From an uncultured Muribaculaceae bacterium (GTDB lineage: Bacteria; Bacteroidota; Bacteroidia; Bacteroidales; Muribaculaceae), in NCBI GenBank assembly GCA_905209725.1, contig CAJLTZ010000046.1, forward strand, positions 1 to 19,801: a stretch of DNA of 19,801 bases, read 5' to 3'. Below, piece by piece: positions 1 through 7,695 of the stretch (its first letter is position 1; each line of letters begins with the position of its first letter). A program made the translations under genes and the position numbers. The notes under the pieces were generated by a model that did not search any database, was not told the origin of the DNA, and saw nothing but the letters and a program-made list of their open reading frames with translations.

Positions 1-61
1 GGGCATCGTGACCGATGAGACTTGGCTGAGATGCGCAAAAATCGGTCGCCCCTGCGTTAAC
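1..61. repeat. Intergenic repeat, copy A (cut by window edge)
   Basis: This non-coding stretch begins with GGGCATCGTGAC (1-12) and carries TGCGTTAAC at 53-61. The same two blocks, with the same 52-base offset between their first bases, recur at 2707-2767. The middle is only loosely conserved. The copy may continue to the left of the window. I see no reading frame of any quality here; it lies upstream of the aquaporin frame. Its function is unknown. Confidence 0.4.
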
Positions 62-140
62 ATTTTTTGTGGGATGGGGTCTAAGCCTCTCCCCTTGCGG
101 AAGTCGCTGAAACTTATCTACTACTTATCAATCCCTGAAC

Positions 141-158
141 GTAAGCCTCCCGGCTTAC
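141..158. other. Small hairpin just upstream of the aquaporin frame
   Basis: GTAAGCC (141-147) and GGCTTAC (152-158) form a 7-bp perfect stem with a TCCC loop, 16 bases before the ATG at 175. It is followed by ACAAAAATATT. It could be a weak terminator of an unseen upstream gene or a leader structure. No TAnnTTTG promoter is visible between 60 and 174. Confidence 0.3.
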
Positions 159-174
159 ACAAAAATATTATGCT

Positions 175-462
175 ATGAAAAAGTATTTAGCCGAATTTTT
201 CGGCACCATGTTCCTGGTGCTCCTCGCCTGCGGCAGCGCCGTGCTTGCCGGGTCTTCAATCGGCGGCCTCGGTCTGGTAAATATCGTCGGTATTCCCGTG
301 GACAATTGCTCGGTGAATCCTGTCCGCAGCTTCGGCCCCGCAGTGTTCTCGCCCAATGCCTGGCCTGATTGCTGGATCATGGTGGTTGGCCCGCTCGGAG
401 GCGCTCTCATCGCCGTGCTCATGTGGAATCTTCTCGTGAACCGAAAAGGCAATCTCGAATAA
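175..462 (+). CDS. Aquaporin (MIP family) frame with a large internal deletion
   Basis: The 95-residue frame starts exactly like an AqpZ-type aquaporin (MKKYLAEFFGTMFLVLLACG, transmembrane helix 1). After GGLGL near residue 34 it jumps directly to the second half of the fold: VNIVGIPVDNCSVNPVRS (loop E) and helix 6. Full-length members have about 220-240 residues, so roughly 130-140 residues are missing, including helices 2-5 and the first NPA motif. The remaining pore motif reads NPV instead of NPA. The reading frame is preserved through the junction and ends normally, followed by a strong terminator. A water channel needs both half-helices, so this is probably a decaying remnant; a short expressed membrane peptide is the alternative. 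The start is the only ATG that gives the family N-terminus. Confidence 0.7.
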   Translation: MKKYLAEFFGTMFLVLLACGSAVLAGSSIGGLGLVNIVGIPVDNCSVNPVRSFGPAVFSPNAWPDCWIMVVGPLGGALIAVLMWNLLVNRKGNLE

Positions 463-518
463 AGATATCATGTATGCTGAATAGGGAGTGGTTCATCCCC
501 TAAGAACAAAGATTTTTC

Positions 519-556
519 ATCGGCTGCGCAGATTATTTTGCGCAGCCGATATTTTT
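519..556 (+). terminator. Rho-independent terminator after the aquaporin frame
   Basis: ATCGGCTGCGCA (519-530) pairs perfectly with TGCGCAGCCGAT (539-550), giving a 12-bp GC-rich stem with an 8-base loop, followed by ATTTTT (551-556). This is a strong intrinsic terminator for transcription reading through 175-462. Its right arm overlaps the -33 element of the fbp promoter. Confidence 0.85.
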
Positions 557-567
557 GTATATATTTG
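537..567 (+). promoter_or_regulatory. Bacteroidetes-type promoter for fbp
   Basis: TTTG (537-540), then 19 bases, then TATATTTG (560-567) match the known Bacteroides consensus TTTG-N19-21-TAnnTTTG. Transcription would start near 571. This places the start codon of fbp downstream, at the ATG at 634, and excludes the in-frame TTG at 538. The -33 element lies in the loop and right arm of the preceding terminator. Confidence 0.7.
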
Positions 568-633
568 CAGCGATTCCTGACGCACTCATCTTTTGCCGTC
601 AGTTCTCCTCATTCACAAAATCTGAATCAATCC

Positions 634-2628
634 ATGAACACAACAAAATCTCCGGTATTCACACCGGCACAGATTGATGCCGACCGCCGGGTGCTCGAGC
701 TCCTCTCGCAGACCTTCGGCAGCGTACAGGCGGCCAGCACCGAAATCATCAATCTCGAAGCCATCCTTAATCTCCCGAAAGGCACAGAACACTTCGTGGC
801 CGATCTCCACGGCGAGGATGAGGCTTTCAGTCATATCCTCAAGAATGCTTCGGGCAACATCAAACGCAAGGTGCACGAAATCTATGCCAACACCATGCGC
901 GACTCCGAAATCGCCCAGTTATGCTCCCTGATTTATTATCCGGAGCAAAAACTGGAAATCATTCAGGAAGAGGAGGAAAACATCGAGAATTTCTTCAACA
1001 TCACGCTTCACCGGCTGGTGCGCGTGCTCCAGAGCGTTTCCTCGAAATATACCCGTTCCAAGGTGCGCAAGGCTCTTCCGAAGGAATTCGCCTATATCAT
1101 CGAAGAACTTCTCCACGAGGCTCCCTCCGGCGAAAGCAAACAGCTATATTACAACCGCATCGTGGAGACCATCATCTCCTGCGGCCAGGCCAGCGAATTC
1201 ATCATCGCCATCTGCAATGTTATCCAGCGCCTCAGCATCGACCGCCTCCACATCTTGGGCGACATCTACGACCGTGGCCCGGGCGCCCATATCATTATGA
1301 ATACGCTCGAGGGCTACAAGGATTTCGATATCCAGTGGGGCAACCACGACTGCCTCTGGATGGGAGCAGCCTGCGGCAACGACTGCTGCATCACCAATGT
1401 GATGCGCATCGGTCTGCGCTATGGTGACACGCTTACCCTCGAGGAGGGTTATGGCATCAATTTCATGCCTCTGGCCACATTTGCAATGGATGTCTATGGC
1501 GACGACCCCTGCGATATCTTTATGCCTAAGGTGCCGGAGGGCACGCTCGACGAGAAGACCGCACGCCTTATCGCCCGCATGCACAAGGCTATCGCCATCA
1601 TCCAGTTCAAACTCGAGGGTCAGATGATCGAGAGCCATCCGGAATGGGGAATGACGCCTCGCCGACAGCTCCATCTAATCTCCCCCGACCGCTCCACCAT
1701 CACTGTCGATGGCAAGGAATATCCCATGCGCGATTCGCTTCTTCCCACCATCGACCCCGCCGACCCGTACAAACTCACCAATGGCGAACGCGAACTGATG
1801 GACAAACTTCACCGATCATTCCTCATCAGCGATCTCCTGAAGAAGCATATCGACCTGCTCCTCTCCCACGGCGGCCTCTACAATATCACCAACAGCAACC
1901 TTCTTTTCCACGCCTCCGTGCCCCTGAATGAGGACGGTTCGCTGAAGGATGTGCCGGTGATGGGAAATCCCGCACACGGCAAAAAACTCCTCCGCGACAT
2001 CGAGATGCTGATGCGTGCCCCCTACAACCGCGAGACTCCTCCTGATGTCCGCGATTACGCACGCGATTATTACTGGTATCTCTGGTGCGGTCCCGACTCC
2101 CCGCTATTCGACAAGTCGGCCATGACCACTTTCGAACGCTATTTCATCGCCGACAAGGCCACTCACACCGAGCATAAGGGCAATTACTATCTCCTGCGCG
2201 ACCGCGAGGATGTGTGCGACCTGATTCTCGACGAGTTCGGCGTGACAGGTCCACACCGCCACATAATCAATGGCCATGTGCCGGTGAAAGTGGGCAAAGG
2301 GGAACAACCCGTAAAAGCCAACGGCAAACTGATGGTGATCGATGGCGGATTCGCAAAGGCATACCATGACACCACAGGCATCGCCGGATACACGCTGGTG
2401 TTCCACTCGCGCGGATTCGTGCTTGTGCAGCATGAGCCCTTCAGCAGCACCGACGAGGCCATCCGCCTCGGCACCGACATCAAGAGCACCACTCAGCTTG
2501 TGGAAATGAGCGAGAGCCGCATGCGAGTGCGCGACACTGACAAGGGCGCCGAACTCCAGGCCCAGATCAACGAGCTCCGCGAGCTCCTCTTCGCCTACCG
2601 CCACGGCATCATCAAACCCCGCCATTAA
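634..2628 (+). CDS. fbp: Class III fructose-1,6-bisphosphatase
   Basis: This cytoplasmic gluconeogenic enzyme hydrolyses fructose 1,6-bisphosphate to fructose 6-phosphate. The 664-residue product is of normal length for the FBPase_2 family of Firmicutes and Bacteroidetes and unrelated to the short class I enzyme. Metallophosphoesterase motifs are visible in order: VADLHGEDEAF (about residues 55-65), GDIYDRG (about 209-215) and WGNHD (about 235-239). A C-terminal half contains INGHVPVKVGKGEQPVKANG and the VIDGGFAKAY segment. I chose the ATG at 634 because the predicted promoter lies at 537-567, inside any longer frame. It is monocistronic, flanked by terminators at 519-556 and 2805-2843. Confidence 0.95.
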   Translation: MNTTKSPVFTPAQIDADRRVLELLSQTFGSVQAASTEIINLEAILNLPKGTEHFVADLHGEDEAFSHILKNASGNIKRKVHEIYANTMRDSEIAQLCSLIYYPEQKLEIIQEEEENIENFFNITLHRLVRVLQSVSSKYTRSKVRKALPKEFAYIIEELLHEAPSGESKQLYYNRIVETIISCGQASEFIIAICNVIQRLSIDRLHILGDIYDRGPGAHIIMNTLEGYKDFDIQWGNHDCLWMGAACGNDCCITNVMRIGLRYGDTLTLEEGYGINFMPLATFAMDVYGDDPCDIFMPKVPEGTLDEKTARLIARMHKAIAIIQFKLEGQMIESHPEWGMTPRRQLHLISPDRSTITVDGKEYPMRDSLLPTIDPADPYKLTNGERELMDKLHRSFLISDLLKKHIDLLLSHGGLYNITNSNLLFHASVPLNEDGSLKDVPVMGNPAHGKKLLRDIEMLMRAPYNRETPPDVRDYARDYYWYLWCGPDSPLFDKSAMTTFERYFIADKATHTEHKGNYYLLRDREDVCDLILDEFGVTGPHRHIINGHVPVKVGKGEQPVKANGKLMVIDGGFAKAYHDTTGIAGYTLVFHSRGFVLVQHEPFSSTDEAIRLGTDIKSTTQLVEMSESRMRVRDTDKGAELQAQINELRELLFAYRHGIIKPRH

Positions 2629-2706
2629 GTATGATCCGCAAATTAGTTAATGCATATTTTGAGTGTATTTTCGAGTGATTTGTGTGAGTCCGAGAAGGAG
2701 CGATGC

Positions 2707-2767
2707 GGGCATCGTGACTGAGCGGAGTCGCACAAAGCGCCGAAAAGACGCCAAAAGATGCGTTGAC
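2707..2767. repeat. Intergenic repeat, copy B
   Basis: GGGCATCGTGAC (2707-2718) and TGCGTTGAC (2759-2767) reproduce the two conserved blocks of the element at 1-61 with identical spacing. CGATG (2701-2705) with CATCG (2710-2714) and GTGACT (2715-2720) with AGTCGCAC (2727-2734) suggest two small hairpins. It lies between the fbp stop codon and its terminator, so it would sit in the fbp 3' untranslated region. The remainder of 2629-2800 shows no gene. Confidence 0.4.
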
Positions 2768-2804
2768 TAATCAATACATTAAGACAATAACTCAAATAAT
2801 TTCA

Positions 2805-2843
2805 CAGGCTCATTCTTTTGAAAGAGAATGAGCCTGAATTTTT
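2805..2843 (+). terminator. Rho-independent terminator of fbp
   Basis: CAGGCTCATTCT (2805-2816) and AGAATGAGCCTG (2825-2836) make a perfect 12-bp stem with an 8-base loop, extendable by weak pairs, followed by AATTTTT. It is the obvious end of the fbp transcript, 177 bases past the stop codon. Confidence 0.85.
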
Positions 2844-2917
2844 ATATCATTCCCGTTTTTAACACTTTCAGGTTAAAAAGATTGGGACGGGGCGGGGATT
2901 TTTTGCAAAATTTGTTA

Positions 2918-2925
2918 TACCTTTG
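2918..2925 (+). promoter_or_regulatory. Promoter -7 element for dgt
   Basis: TACCTTTG matches TAnnTTTG. No good TTTG is found 19-21 bases upstream (the region there is GGGGATT), so the -33 part is weak. The predicted transcription start near 2929 makes the GTG at 2937 an unlikely start codon and favours the ATG at 2961 or 2970. Confidence 0.5.
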
Positions 2926-2969
2926 TGTGATAATTAGTGACACACGCTGTGTCTGAAGATATGACTGCT

Positions 2970-4292
2970 ATGAATTGGGAAAAACTGATCAGCGACCGAC
3001 GCCTCGGCATGGAGGAATTCCATGATGAGCGCCATCACACGCGCTCTGATTTTCAGCGCGATTACGACCGTCTGATATTCTCTTCCCCTTTCCGCCGACT
3101 GCAGAACAAGACCCAGGTGTTTCCTCTTCCGGGGAGCATCTTTGTCCACAACCGCCTCACCCATAGCCTCGAGGTGTCGAGCGTGGGTCGCTCTCTCGGC
3201 CACGAGATTGCCATCCGCCTCACGGATAAATATCCCGACCCTGCGCTGCGCGACAAATTCGCCGACATCCGCGACATTGTGGCGGCTGCATGCCTCTGCC
3301 ACGACCTCGGCAATCCTCCCTTCGGCCATAGCGGCGAAAAGACTATCTCCACTTTCTTCAGCGAAGGGAAAGGCCAATCACTGCGACCACTATTGAGCGA
3401 GCGCCAATGGGCCGACTTTATCAATTTCGAGGGCAACGCCAACTCTTTCCGCCTGCTCACCCACCGCTTCGAGGGACGTCGTGCCGGCGGAATGGCTATG
3501 ACTTACAGCACATTGGCCGCTATAGTGAAATATCCCCACACTTCCCTTCACGCTGGCGAGCACGGCAAATTCGGTTTCTTCGAAAGCGAGGAGGAGATCT
3601 ACCGCAAGGTGGCGGCTCACCTTGGTATTCCGGAAATAGAACCTGGCAGGTTTGCCCGCCATCCCCTCGTGCATATCATGGAGGCGGCCGACGATATCTG
3701 CTACCAGATTATGGATATCGAGGATGCACATAAACTCCGGATTCTCCCATCAAGCGAGGTGCTCAATCTGTTCCTCGGGTTCTTCGGCGATGAACGCCGC
3801 GCTAAAATGGAACGCGCCATGTCGCATCTTGACGACCCCAACGAACGGGTGGCTTACCTGCGAAGCAACGTGATCGGCGCACTTGTCGACACCTGCGCCG
3901 ATGCGTTTATGGCAAACGAAACCGACATTCTCAAGGGAGATTTCAATGGCTCCCTCATCGAGCATGCCGACGATTCCCTGCGCCGGGCTTATGATGCCTG
4001 CAGCCGCACTGCCTGGAACAAAATATATTGCGCCCGCGAAGTGGTGGATATCGAACTCGCCGGCAACCGCATAGTCTCCTTCCTGATGGAGACTCTCACA
4101 GATGCCGTGATGCATCCGGAGAAAAATTATTCCCGCCTGCTGCTCGACATTATCCCCCGCCAATATGCAAAGCGCGACATATCTGTGTATGGCCGCCTTC
4201 AGTCGGTGCTCGACCATGTGTCGGGCATGACAGATGTCTACGCCCTCGACCTTTACCGCAAACTCAACGGACATTCACTCCCGGCCGTGTAA
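2970..4292 (+). CDS. dgt: dGTP triphosphohydrolase (HD superfamily)
   Basis: The enzyme cleaves dGTP, and in many members other dNTPs, to the deoxynucleoside and tripolyphosphate, and so trims the nucleotide pool in the cytoplasm. The 440-residue product shows the family features: FRRLQNKTQVFPLP (about 41-54), the first metal histidine in HNRLTHSLEV (about 60-69), and the HD signature CLCHDLGNPPFGHSGE (about 108-123). A later stretch, HIMEAADDICYQIMDIEDAH, contains the last metal aspartate region. I prefer the ATG at 2970 (MNWEKLISDRRLG) because this is the family N-terminus and because the promoter lies at 2918-2925; a GTG at 2937 and an ATG at 2961 are in frame. It is followed after 47 bases by the TPM gene, without a visible terminator. 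Confidence 0.92.
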   Translation: MNWEKLISDRRLGMEEFHDERHHTRSDFQRDYDRLIFSSPFRRLQNKTQVFPLPGSIFVHNRLTHSLEVSSVGRSLGHEIAIRLTDKYPDPALRDKFADIRDIVAAACLCHDLGNPPFGHSGEKTISTFFSEGKGQSLRPLLSERQWADFINFEGNANSFRLLTHRFEGRRAGGMAMTYSTLAAIVKYPHTSLHAGEHGKFGFFESEEEIYRKVAAHLGIPEIEPGRFARHPLVHIMEAADDICYQIMDIEDAHKLRILPSSEVLNLFLGFFGDERRAKMERAMSHLDDPNERVAYLRSNVIGALVDTCADAFMANETDILKGDFNGSLIEHADDSLRRAYDACSRTAWNKIYCAREVVDIELAGNRIVSFLMETLTDAVMHPEKNYSRLLLDIIPRQYAKRDISVYGRLQSVLDHVSGMTDVYALDLYRKLNGHSLPAV

Positions 4293-4339
4293 ATCACAAG
4301 CAACCTCACCAATGTGAATGCTATCCGCAATTAAGATTT

Positions 4340-5623
4340 ATGAAGATATACATTAAAAATATAATCCTGCTCATGCTGCTTTCCATCATGGCTTTTGCAG
4401 CCGAAGCGGCAGAGGCTACCCCCGAGCAGATTAAGCAAATTTTCAAGGCCGACCCCAATATGATGGTGGCCGACCCCGAAGGATTCCTTTCGGAGCAGAC
4501 GAAGCATAATGTGAATCAGCGTCTTGTGTCGCTGCGCAGGCAGACTTCGGCCGAAGTGGCTGTGACCGTGGTGGGCAGCACCGGCGACATCCCGATTGAG
4601 GAATGGGCCGAACAGGCGTTCACAAGCAGCAAGATTGGCAAAAAAGACAAGGACAATGGCGTGCTCCTCGTGATTGCCGTCGACGACCGGAAGGCCCGCA
4701 TCCAGACCGGATACGGTGTGGAGGGAATCCTCACCGACGCGGCATGTTCGCAAATCATTCGCTCACGTATTGTGCCAGCAATGCGCGATGATGACGTTGA
4801 CGAGGCGGTCAATGGCGCCACTATGCTAATCTCCGAGGCAATGACCGACCCTGCCGTGGCAGATGAACTCAAATCAGAGCAGGGCGAAAATGGAATAAAC
4901 GCCATCTCCAAAGAGGTGCTGCTTGAATTTATCGGAATCGTGGCGGGCAGCGTGTTCCTTGTGGCTCTCGCCCTATTCTGCTACGACCTTGTATTCACCA
5001 CCCGACGCCGCCCCGATTATTACGACAAGGCTGAACTTTGGCGTGAACGACGCAAAACATATCTGATTCTCGGCATCGTATCGCTCGGCACCGGCTTGAT
5101 TTTCTGGCTCCTTGCCTCTTGGATCTATAATATCTGGCGAACTAAACGCAGAAAATGTCCCACATGCGGACATAAAATGCAACGTCTCCCGGAAGACAAG
5201 GACAATGAACTTCTCAATCCCTCCCAGGATTTTGAGGAGCAGCTCAATACTGTGGATTATGATGTGTGGGAATGTCCGCATTGCGGCACAATCGAACGCT
5301 TCCCTTTCATCACAAAACAGACAAAATATACCGAATGCCCGGCATGCCACACGATTGCGATGTGCCTGAAATGCGACACAGTGCTTCAGCAGCCCACCAC
5401 GCGCCGTGCCGGCGCAGGCGTGCGGCTCTATGAGTGCCAGTTCTGCCATCACCAGCACCGGGAGGGATACACCATTCCGAAGAAGGAGGATATGAGCGGT
5501 GCCGCTGCGATTCTTGGCGCCTCGATTCTCTCCGGCGGCAGTGGAGGAAGCGGCGGCGGTGGCGGCTTCGGAGGTTTCGGCGGCGGTGCCACCGGCGGTG
5601 GCGGCGCTTCCGGCAGCTGGTAA
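4340..5623 (+). CDS. TPM-domain (YgcG-like) membrane protein with zinc ribbons and Gly-rich tail
   Basis: The 427-residue protein starts with a signal peptide (residues 1 to about 24, ending AFAAEA). A TPM domain follows (about 42-170; LSEQTKHNVNQRL, DNGVLLVIAVDDRKARIQTG, YGVEGILTD), then a transmembrane helix (about 195-216), a second one (about 235-255), and a cysteine-rich region with five CxxC pairs (CPTC, CPHC, CPAC, CLKC, CQFC). The tail from about residue 388 is almost only Gly and Ser and ends in SGSW. TPM proteins have been linked to phosphatase activity and to photosystem repair in plants; the role in Bacteroidetes is not settled. A frame extension upstream to 4028 overlaps dgt and lacks the signal peptide at its start, so I reject it. 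It is probably cotranscribed with dgt. Confidence 0.88.
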   Translation: MKIYIKNIILLMLLSIMAFAAEAAEATPEQIKQIFKADPNMMVADPEGFLSEQTKHNVNQRLVSLRRQTSAEVAVTVVGSTGDIPIEEWAEQAFTSSKIGKKDKDNGVLLVIAVDDRKARIQTGYGVEGILTDAACSQIIRSRIVPAMRDDDVDEAVNGATMLISEAMTDPAVADELKSEQGENGINAISKEVLLEFIGIVAGSVFLVALALFCYDLVFTTRRRPDYYDKAELWRERRKTYLILGIVSLGTGLIFWLLASWIYNIWRTKRRKCPTCGHKMQRLPEDKDNELLNPSQDFEEQLNTVDYDVWECPHCGTIERFPFITKQTKYTECPACHTIAMCLKCDTVLQQPTTRRAGAGVRLYECQFCHHQHREGYTIPKKEDMSGAAAILGASILSGGSGGSGGGGGFGGFGGGATGGGGASGSW

Positions 5624-5640
5624 TCTCTTACCTATTTATT

Positions 5641-5648
5641 TATCTTTG
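5641..5648 (+). promoter_or_regulatory. Possible promoter -7 element for the DUF3298 lipoprotein gene
   Basis: TATCTTTG matches TAnnTTTG and lies 22 bases before the ATG at 5671. The -33 position has only CTGG (5617-5620), a half match. Transcription would begin near 5652, with an untranslated leader of about 19 bases. Confidence 0.35.
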
Positions 5649-5670
5649 AATCTAATAGCTTCATATATCA

Positions 5671-6495
5671 ATGAAAAAACTTGTTTTGGCTCTCGGCTTC
5701 TTTGCCTTGTTTGCCATCGGATTCTCCTCATGCAGCGGAGATAAGAAATCCAAGGAAAGCGATGGAACGGCTACCAGTGTTAACCGCAACATCCGCTTTG
5801 AATCCTACGCCTACGACCGCATCGCCGAACTCAGCGACAGTGATGCAATCGATGCCCCGGGCGCAAAGTATGTCAGAATCACGGCCGAAGGCGTGCTCCC
5901 TGCCGACCTTGGAGAAAGCAGTATCAAGCATCTGCGCGACAGCCTGATGCATCTCTCAGGCGTCAAATTCACCGACGATATCCCCGAACCCGACCTGCCT
6001 GCCGGGTTTAACCTTACCGACCTCCAGGCCGACACCACCGATGCCTGCGGATATGTGGCTGTGACTCAGTCGGCTTCCCTGGTGAGCACACGCGTGGTCT
6101 GCTTCCAGGTTAACACCGAAAGTTATGCCTGTCAGGCCGCCCACGGCAATCAGACGGTGAGATACATCAATTTCAATGTGGAGCGTGGCGAGATTATCAG
6201 CCTCCCTTCCCTTTTCAAACCCGGCTACCAGCTCAAACTCACCGAAATGCTCAGAAATGAAATCCGGCGACGTGAGATTCCCATCTCTGTGGCGCCCACC
6301 GAAATCGGTATTCCCGAGGCTTTCGCAATCACGCCCGAAGGACTGTCCTTCAGTTATGACCCTTATGACATCACCCCCTATTCGGAAGGTATCGTAACCA
6401 TCGATATCAAGATGGGCGACCTCATTCAGGCCGGAATCCTGAGCGACCGTGGCCTCTACATCATCACAGGAAACACACCGTCGCCCGGCAGCTGA
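5671..6495 (+). CDS. DUF3298 / RsiV-like lipoprotein
   Basis: The 274-residue protein begins with a lipoprotein signal peptide (MKKLVLALGFFALFAIGFSS then Cys21) followed by a charged linker (GDKKSKESDG). The second half resembles the DUF3298 fold found in RsiV anti-sigma factors and PdaC-type proteins: ESYACQAAHGNQTVRYINF (about 150-168), then GEIISLPSLFKPGYQLKLTEM, and EAFAITPEGLSFSYDPYDI toward the end. These domains in other bacteria bind or respond to lysozyme or other cell-envelope partners. The Bacteroidetes lipoprotein versions have no established role. No sigma factor gene is next to it, so I do not call it an anti-sigma factor. It lies 47 bases after the TPM gene and is separated from pyrE by a promoter. 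Confidence 0.78.
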   Translation: MKKLVLALGFFALFAIGFSSCSGDKKSKESDGTATSVNRNIRFESYAYDRIAELSDSDAIDAPGAKYVRITAEGVLPADLGESSIKHLRDSLMHLSGVKFTDDIPEPDLPAGFNLTDLQADTTDACGYVAVTQSASLVSTRVVCFQVNTESYACQAAHGNQTVRYINFNVERGEIISLPSLFKPGYQLKLTEMLRNEIRRREIPISVAPTEIGIPEAFAITPEGLSFSYDPYDITPYSEGIVTIDIKMGDLIQAGILSDRGLYIITGNTPSPGS

Positions 6496-6505
6496 ATAAT
6501 AAAAA

Positions 6506-6537
6506 TTTGCTTTTTACAGCATAGTAATGTAATTTTG
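6506..6537 (+). promoter_or_regulatory. Consensus promoter for the pyrE operon
   Basis: TTTG (6506-6509), 20 bases, then TAATTTTG (6530-6537) match the Bacteroides consensus fully. The predicted start of transcription is near 6541, 15 bases before the pyrE ATG, so no room for a leader attenuator is seen. Confidence 0.75.
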
Positions 6538-6555
6538 CAATAAAAATATTCGCCT

Positions 6556-7200
6556 ATGAAACTCCCTCAAAGAATATTTGCCGAAAAGCTTCTTCAGATA
6601 AGCGCCGTTAAACTTCAGCCCGACCTCCCATTCGTTTGGGGAAGCGGCTGGAACTCACCCATATATAACGACAACCGTCGCATCCTCTCCTACCCTGACG
6701 TAAGAAACTTCGTCAAGGTGGAGCTTTCGAAGCATGTGGTGGAAAATTACTCAGATGCTGAAGTGATTGCTGCCGTTTCCACTCCAGCCATCGCCTTTGG
6801 CACGCTTCTTGCCGATGCTTTAGGGCTTCCTTTCGTGTATGTGAGGTCCACGCCGAAAGACCATGGCCTCGAAAACATGATAGAGGGCAACCTGCGCCCG
6901 GGTCAGAAGGCTGTGCTCGTGGAGGATATCGTGAGCACTGGCGGTGGAACAATCAGGGCTGCCGAGGCTGTGAGCATGGCCGGAGCGGAGGTGATTGGCG
7001 CCCTCTGCGTGTTCAATTATGAATTCCCTATGTCGGTGAAGCGCCTGCGCGACCAGAACATCCACATGGAGTCGCTCTGCGACTATAACACCCTCGTGGA
7101 GACGGCAATCGACATCAAATATATCCAGACCCAGGATGAGGACACTCTGAAAGAATGGCGCCGCGACCCGGCCAACTGGGTGCCCGGTGACATCGACTAA
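6556..7200 (+). CDS. pyrE: Orotate phosphoribosyltransferase
   Basis: PyrE joins orotate and PRPP to give orotidine 5'-monophosphate, the fifth step of pyrimidine synthesis. The 214-residue length is normal for the Bacteroidetes enzyme. The PRPP-binding motif AVLVEDIVSTGGG is at residues 119-131, with the two acidic residues E123 and D124. The flexible catalytic loop carries KDHGLENMIEGN (101-112). An N-terminal substrate segment reads WGSGWNSPIYNDNR (28-41). It is the first gene after a consensus promoter, and the SRPBCC gene follows 57 bases later. Confidence 0.95.
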   Translation: MKLPQRIFAEKLLQISAVKLQPDLPFVWGSGWNSPIYNDNRRILSYPDVRNFVKVELSKHVVENYSDAEVIAAVSTPAIAFGTLLADALGLPFVYVRSTPKDHGLENMIEGNLRPGQKAVLVEDIVSTGGGTIRAAEAVSMAGAEVIGALCVFNYEFPMSVKRLRDQNIHMESLCDYNTLVETAIDIKYIQTQDEDTLKEWRRDPANWVPGDID

Positions 7201-7257
7201 TCCTGATTCGGACAAATAACTCCCGTAAGGGCTTTATTCACAATTAAAAAGAATTAT

Positions 7258-7695
7258 ATGGCTACATATAAGAGCGAAGACACCACCATTCCGCAGTCGG
7301 CGGAGAAAGTATATTCCCGCATCTCCAATCTGGAGGGTCTGGGAGAAATGATTAAGAATGTTCCCGAGGACAAGATTGACGCCGAGAAACGCGCTATGCT
7401 CGAGCAGGTGCGTGTGAGCGCCGACACAATCTCTTTCCCTGCCGGCCCGGCCGGAGAGGTGACCCTCAAACTCGTGGAGGCTGTTGAGCCCAGTCTGTTG
7501 CGTCTCGAGGGAGTGGGCACTCCCGTGCCGATCTCTCTGGCTATGTATCTCACGCCGATTGCCGCCGACATGTGCACGGCTCGCGTTGAGATCGACATCA
7601 AGATTCCGGCAATGCTGAAGCCTATGGTGGGCGGTCCGCTGCAGAAGATGGTCGACCAGTTTGCCCAGATGCTCCGCAATCTCCCCTACGCATGA
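7258..7695 (+). CDS. SRPBCC-fold (START-like) protein
   Basis: This 145-residue protein has the pattern of the SRPBCC/polyketide cyclase-like superfamily. An opening strand (YKSEDTTIPQSAEKVYSRISN) is followed by a helix, a run of antiparallel strands ending IDIKIPAMLKPMVGGP, and a long C-terminal helix (LQKMVDQFAQMLRNLPYA). Proteins of this fold bind hydrophobic ligands in a deep cavity, but the ligand here cannot be read from sequence. It has no signal peptide and is probably cytoplasmic. In Bacteroides a gene of this kind typically follows pyrE, which supports the assignment (from memory). Its stop codon overlaps the next ATG (ATGA), indicating translational coupling. Confidence 0.8.
   Translation: MATYKSEDTTIPQSAEKVYSRISNLEGLGEMIKNVPEDKIDAEKRAMLEQVRVSADTISFPAGPAGEVTLKLVEAVEPSLLRLEGVGTPVPISLAMYLTPIAADMCTARVEIDIKIPAMLKPMVGGPLQKMVDQFAQMLRNLPYA

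Noticed and set aside
538..633. N-terminal extension of fbp from a TTG at 538
   Set aside because: The region contains the right arm of a terminator and the fbp promoter; the extension is not of family type.
1144..1674. Antisense open frames inside fbp, dgt and the TPM gene (for example 1144-1674 and 3750-4274 on the - strand)
   Set aside because: They mirror the codon structure of well-conserved genes on the other strand and have no family features or promoters.
2762..2773. TTGACTAATCAA as a second FNR-like site
   Set aside because: The half sites TTGAC and ATCAA are only 2 bases apart instead of 4, and it lies in a 3' region before a terminator.
4028..4339. Long upstream extension of the TPM frame overlapping dgt
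   Set aside because: It runs in another frame inside a conserved enzyme gene, and the signal peptide of the TPM protein begins at 4340.
5671..6495. Anti-sigma factor assignment for the DUF3298 lipoprotein
   Set aside because: No sigma factor gene is nearby and the protein is a lipoprotein with no cytoplasmic part.
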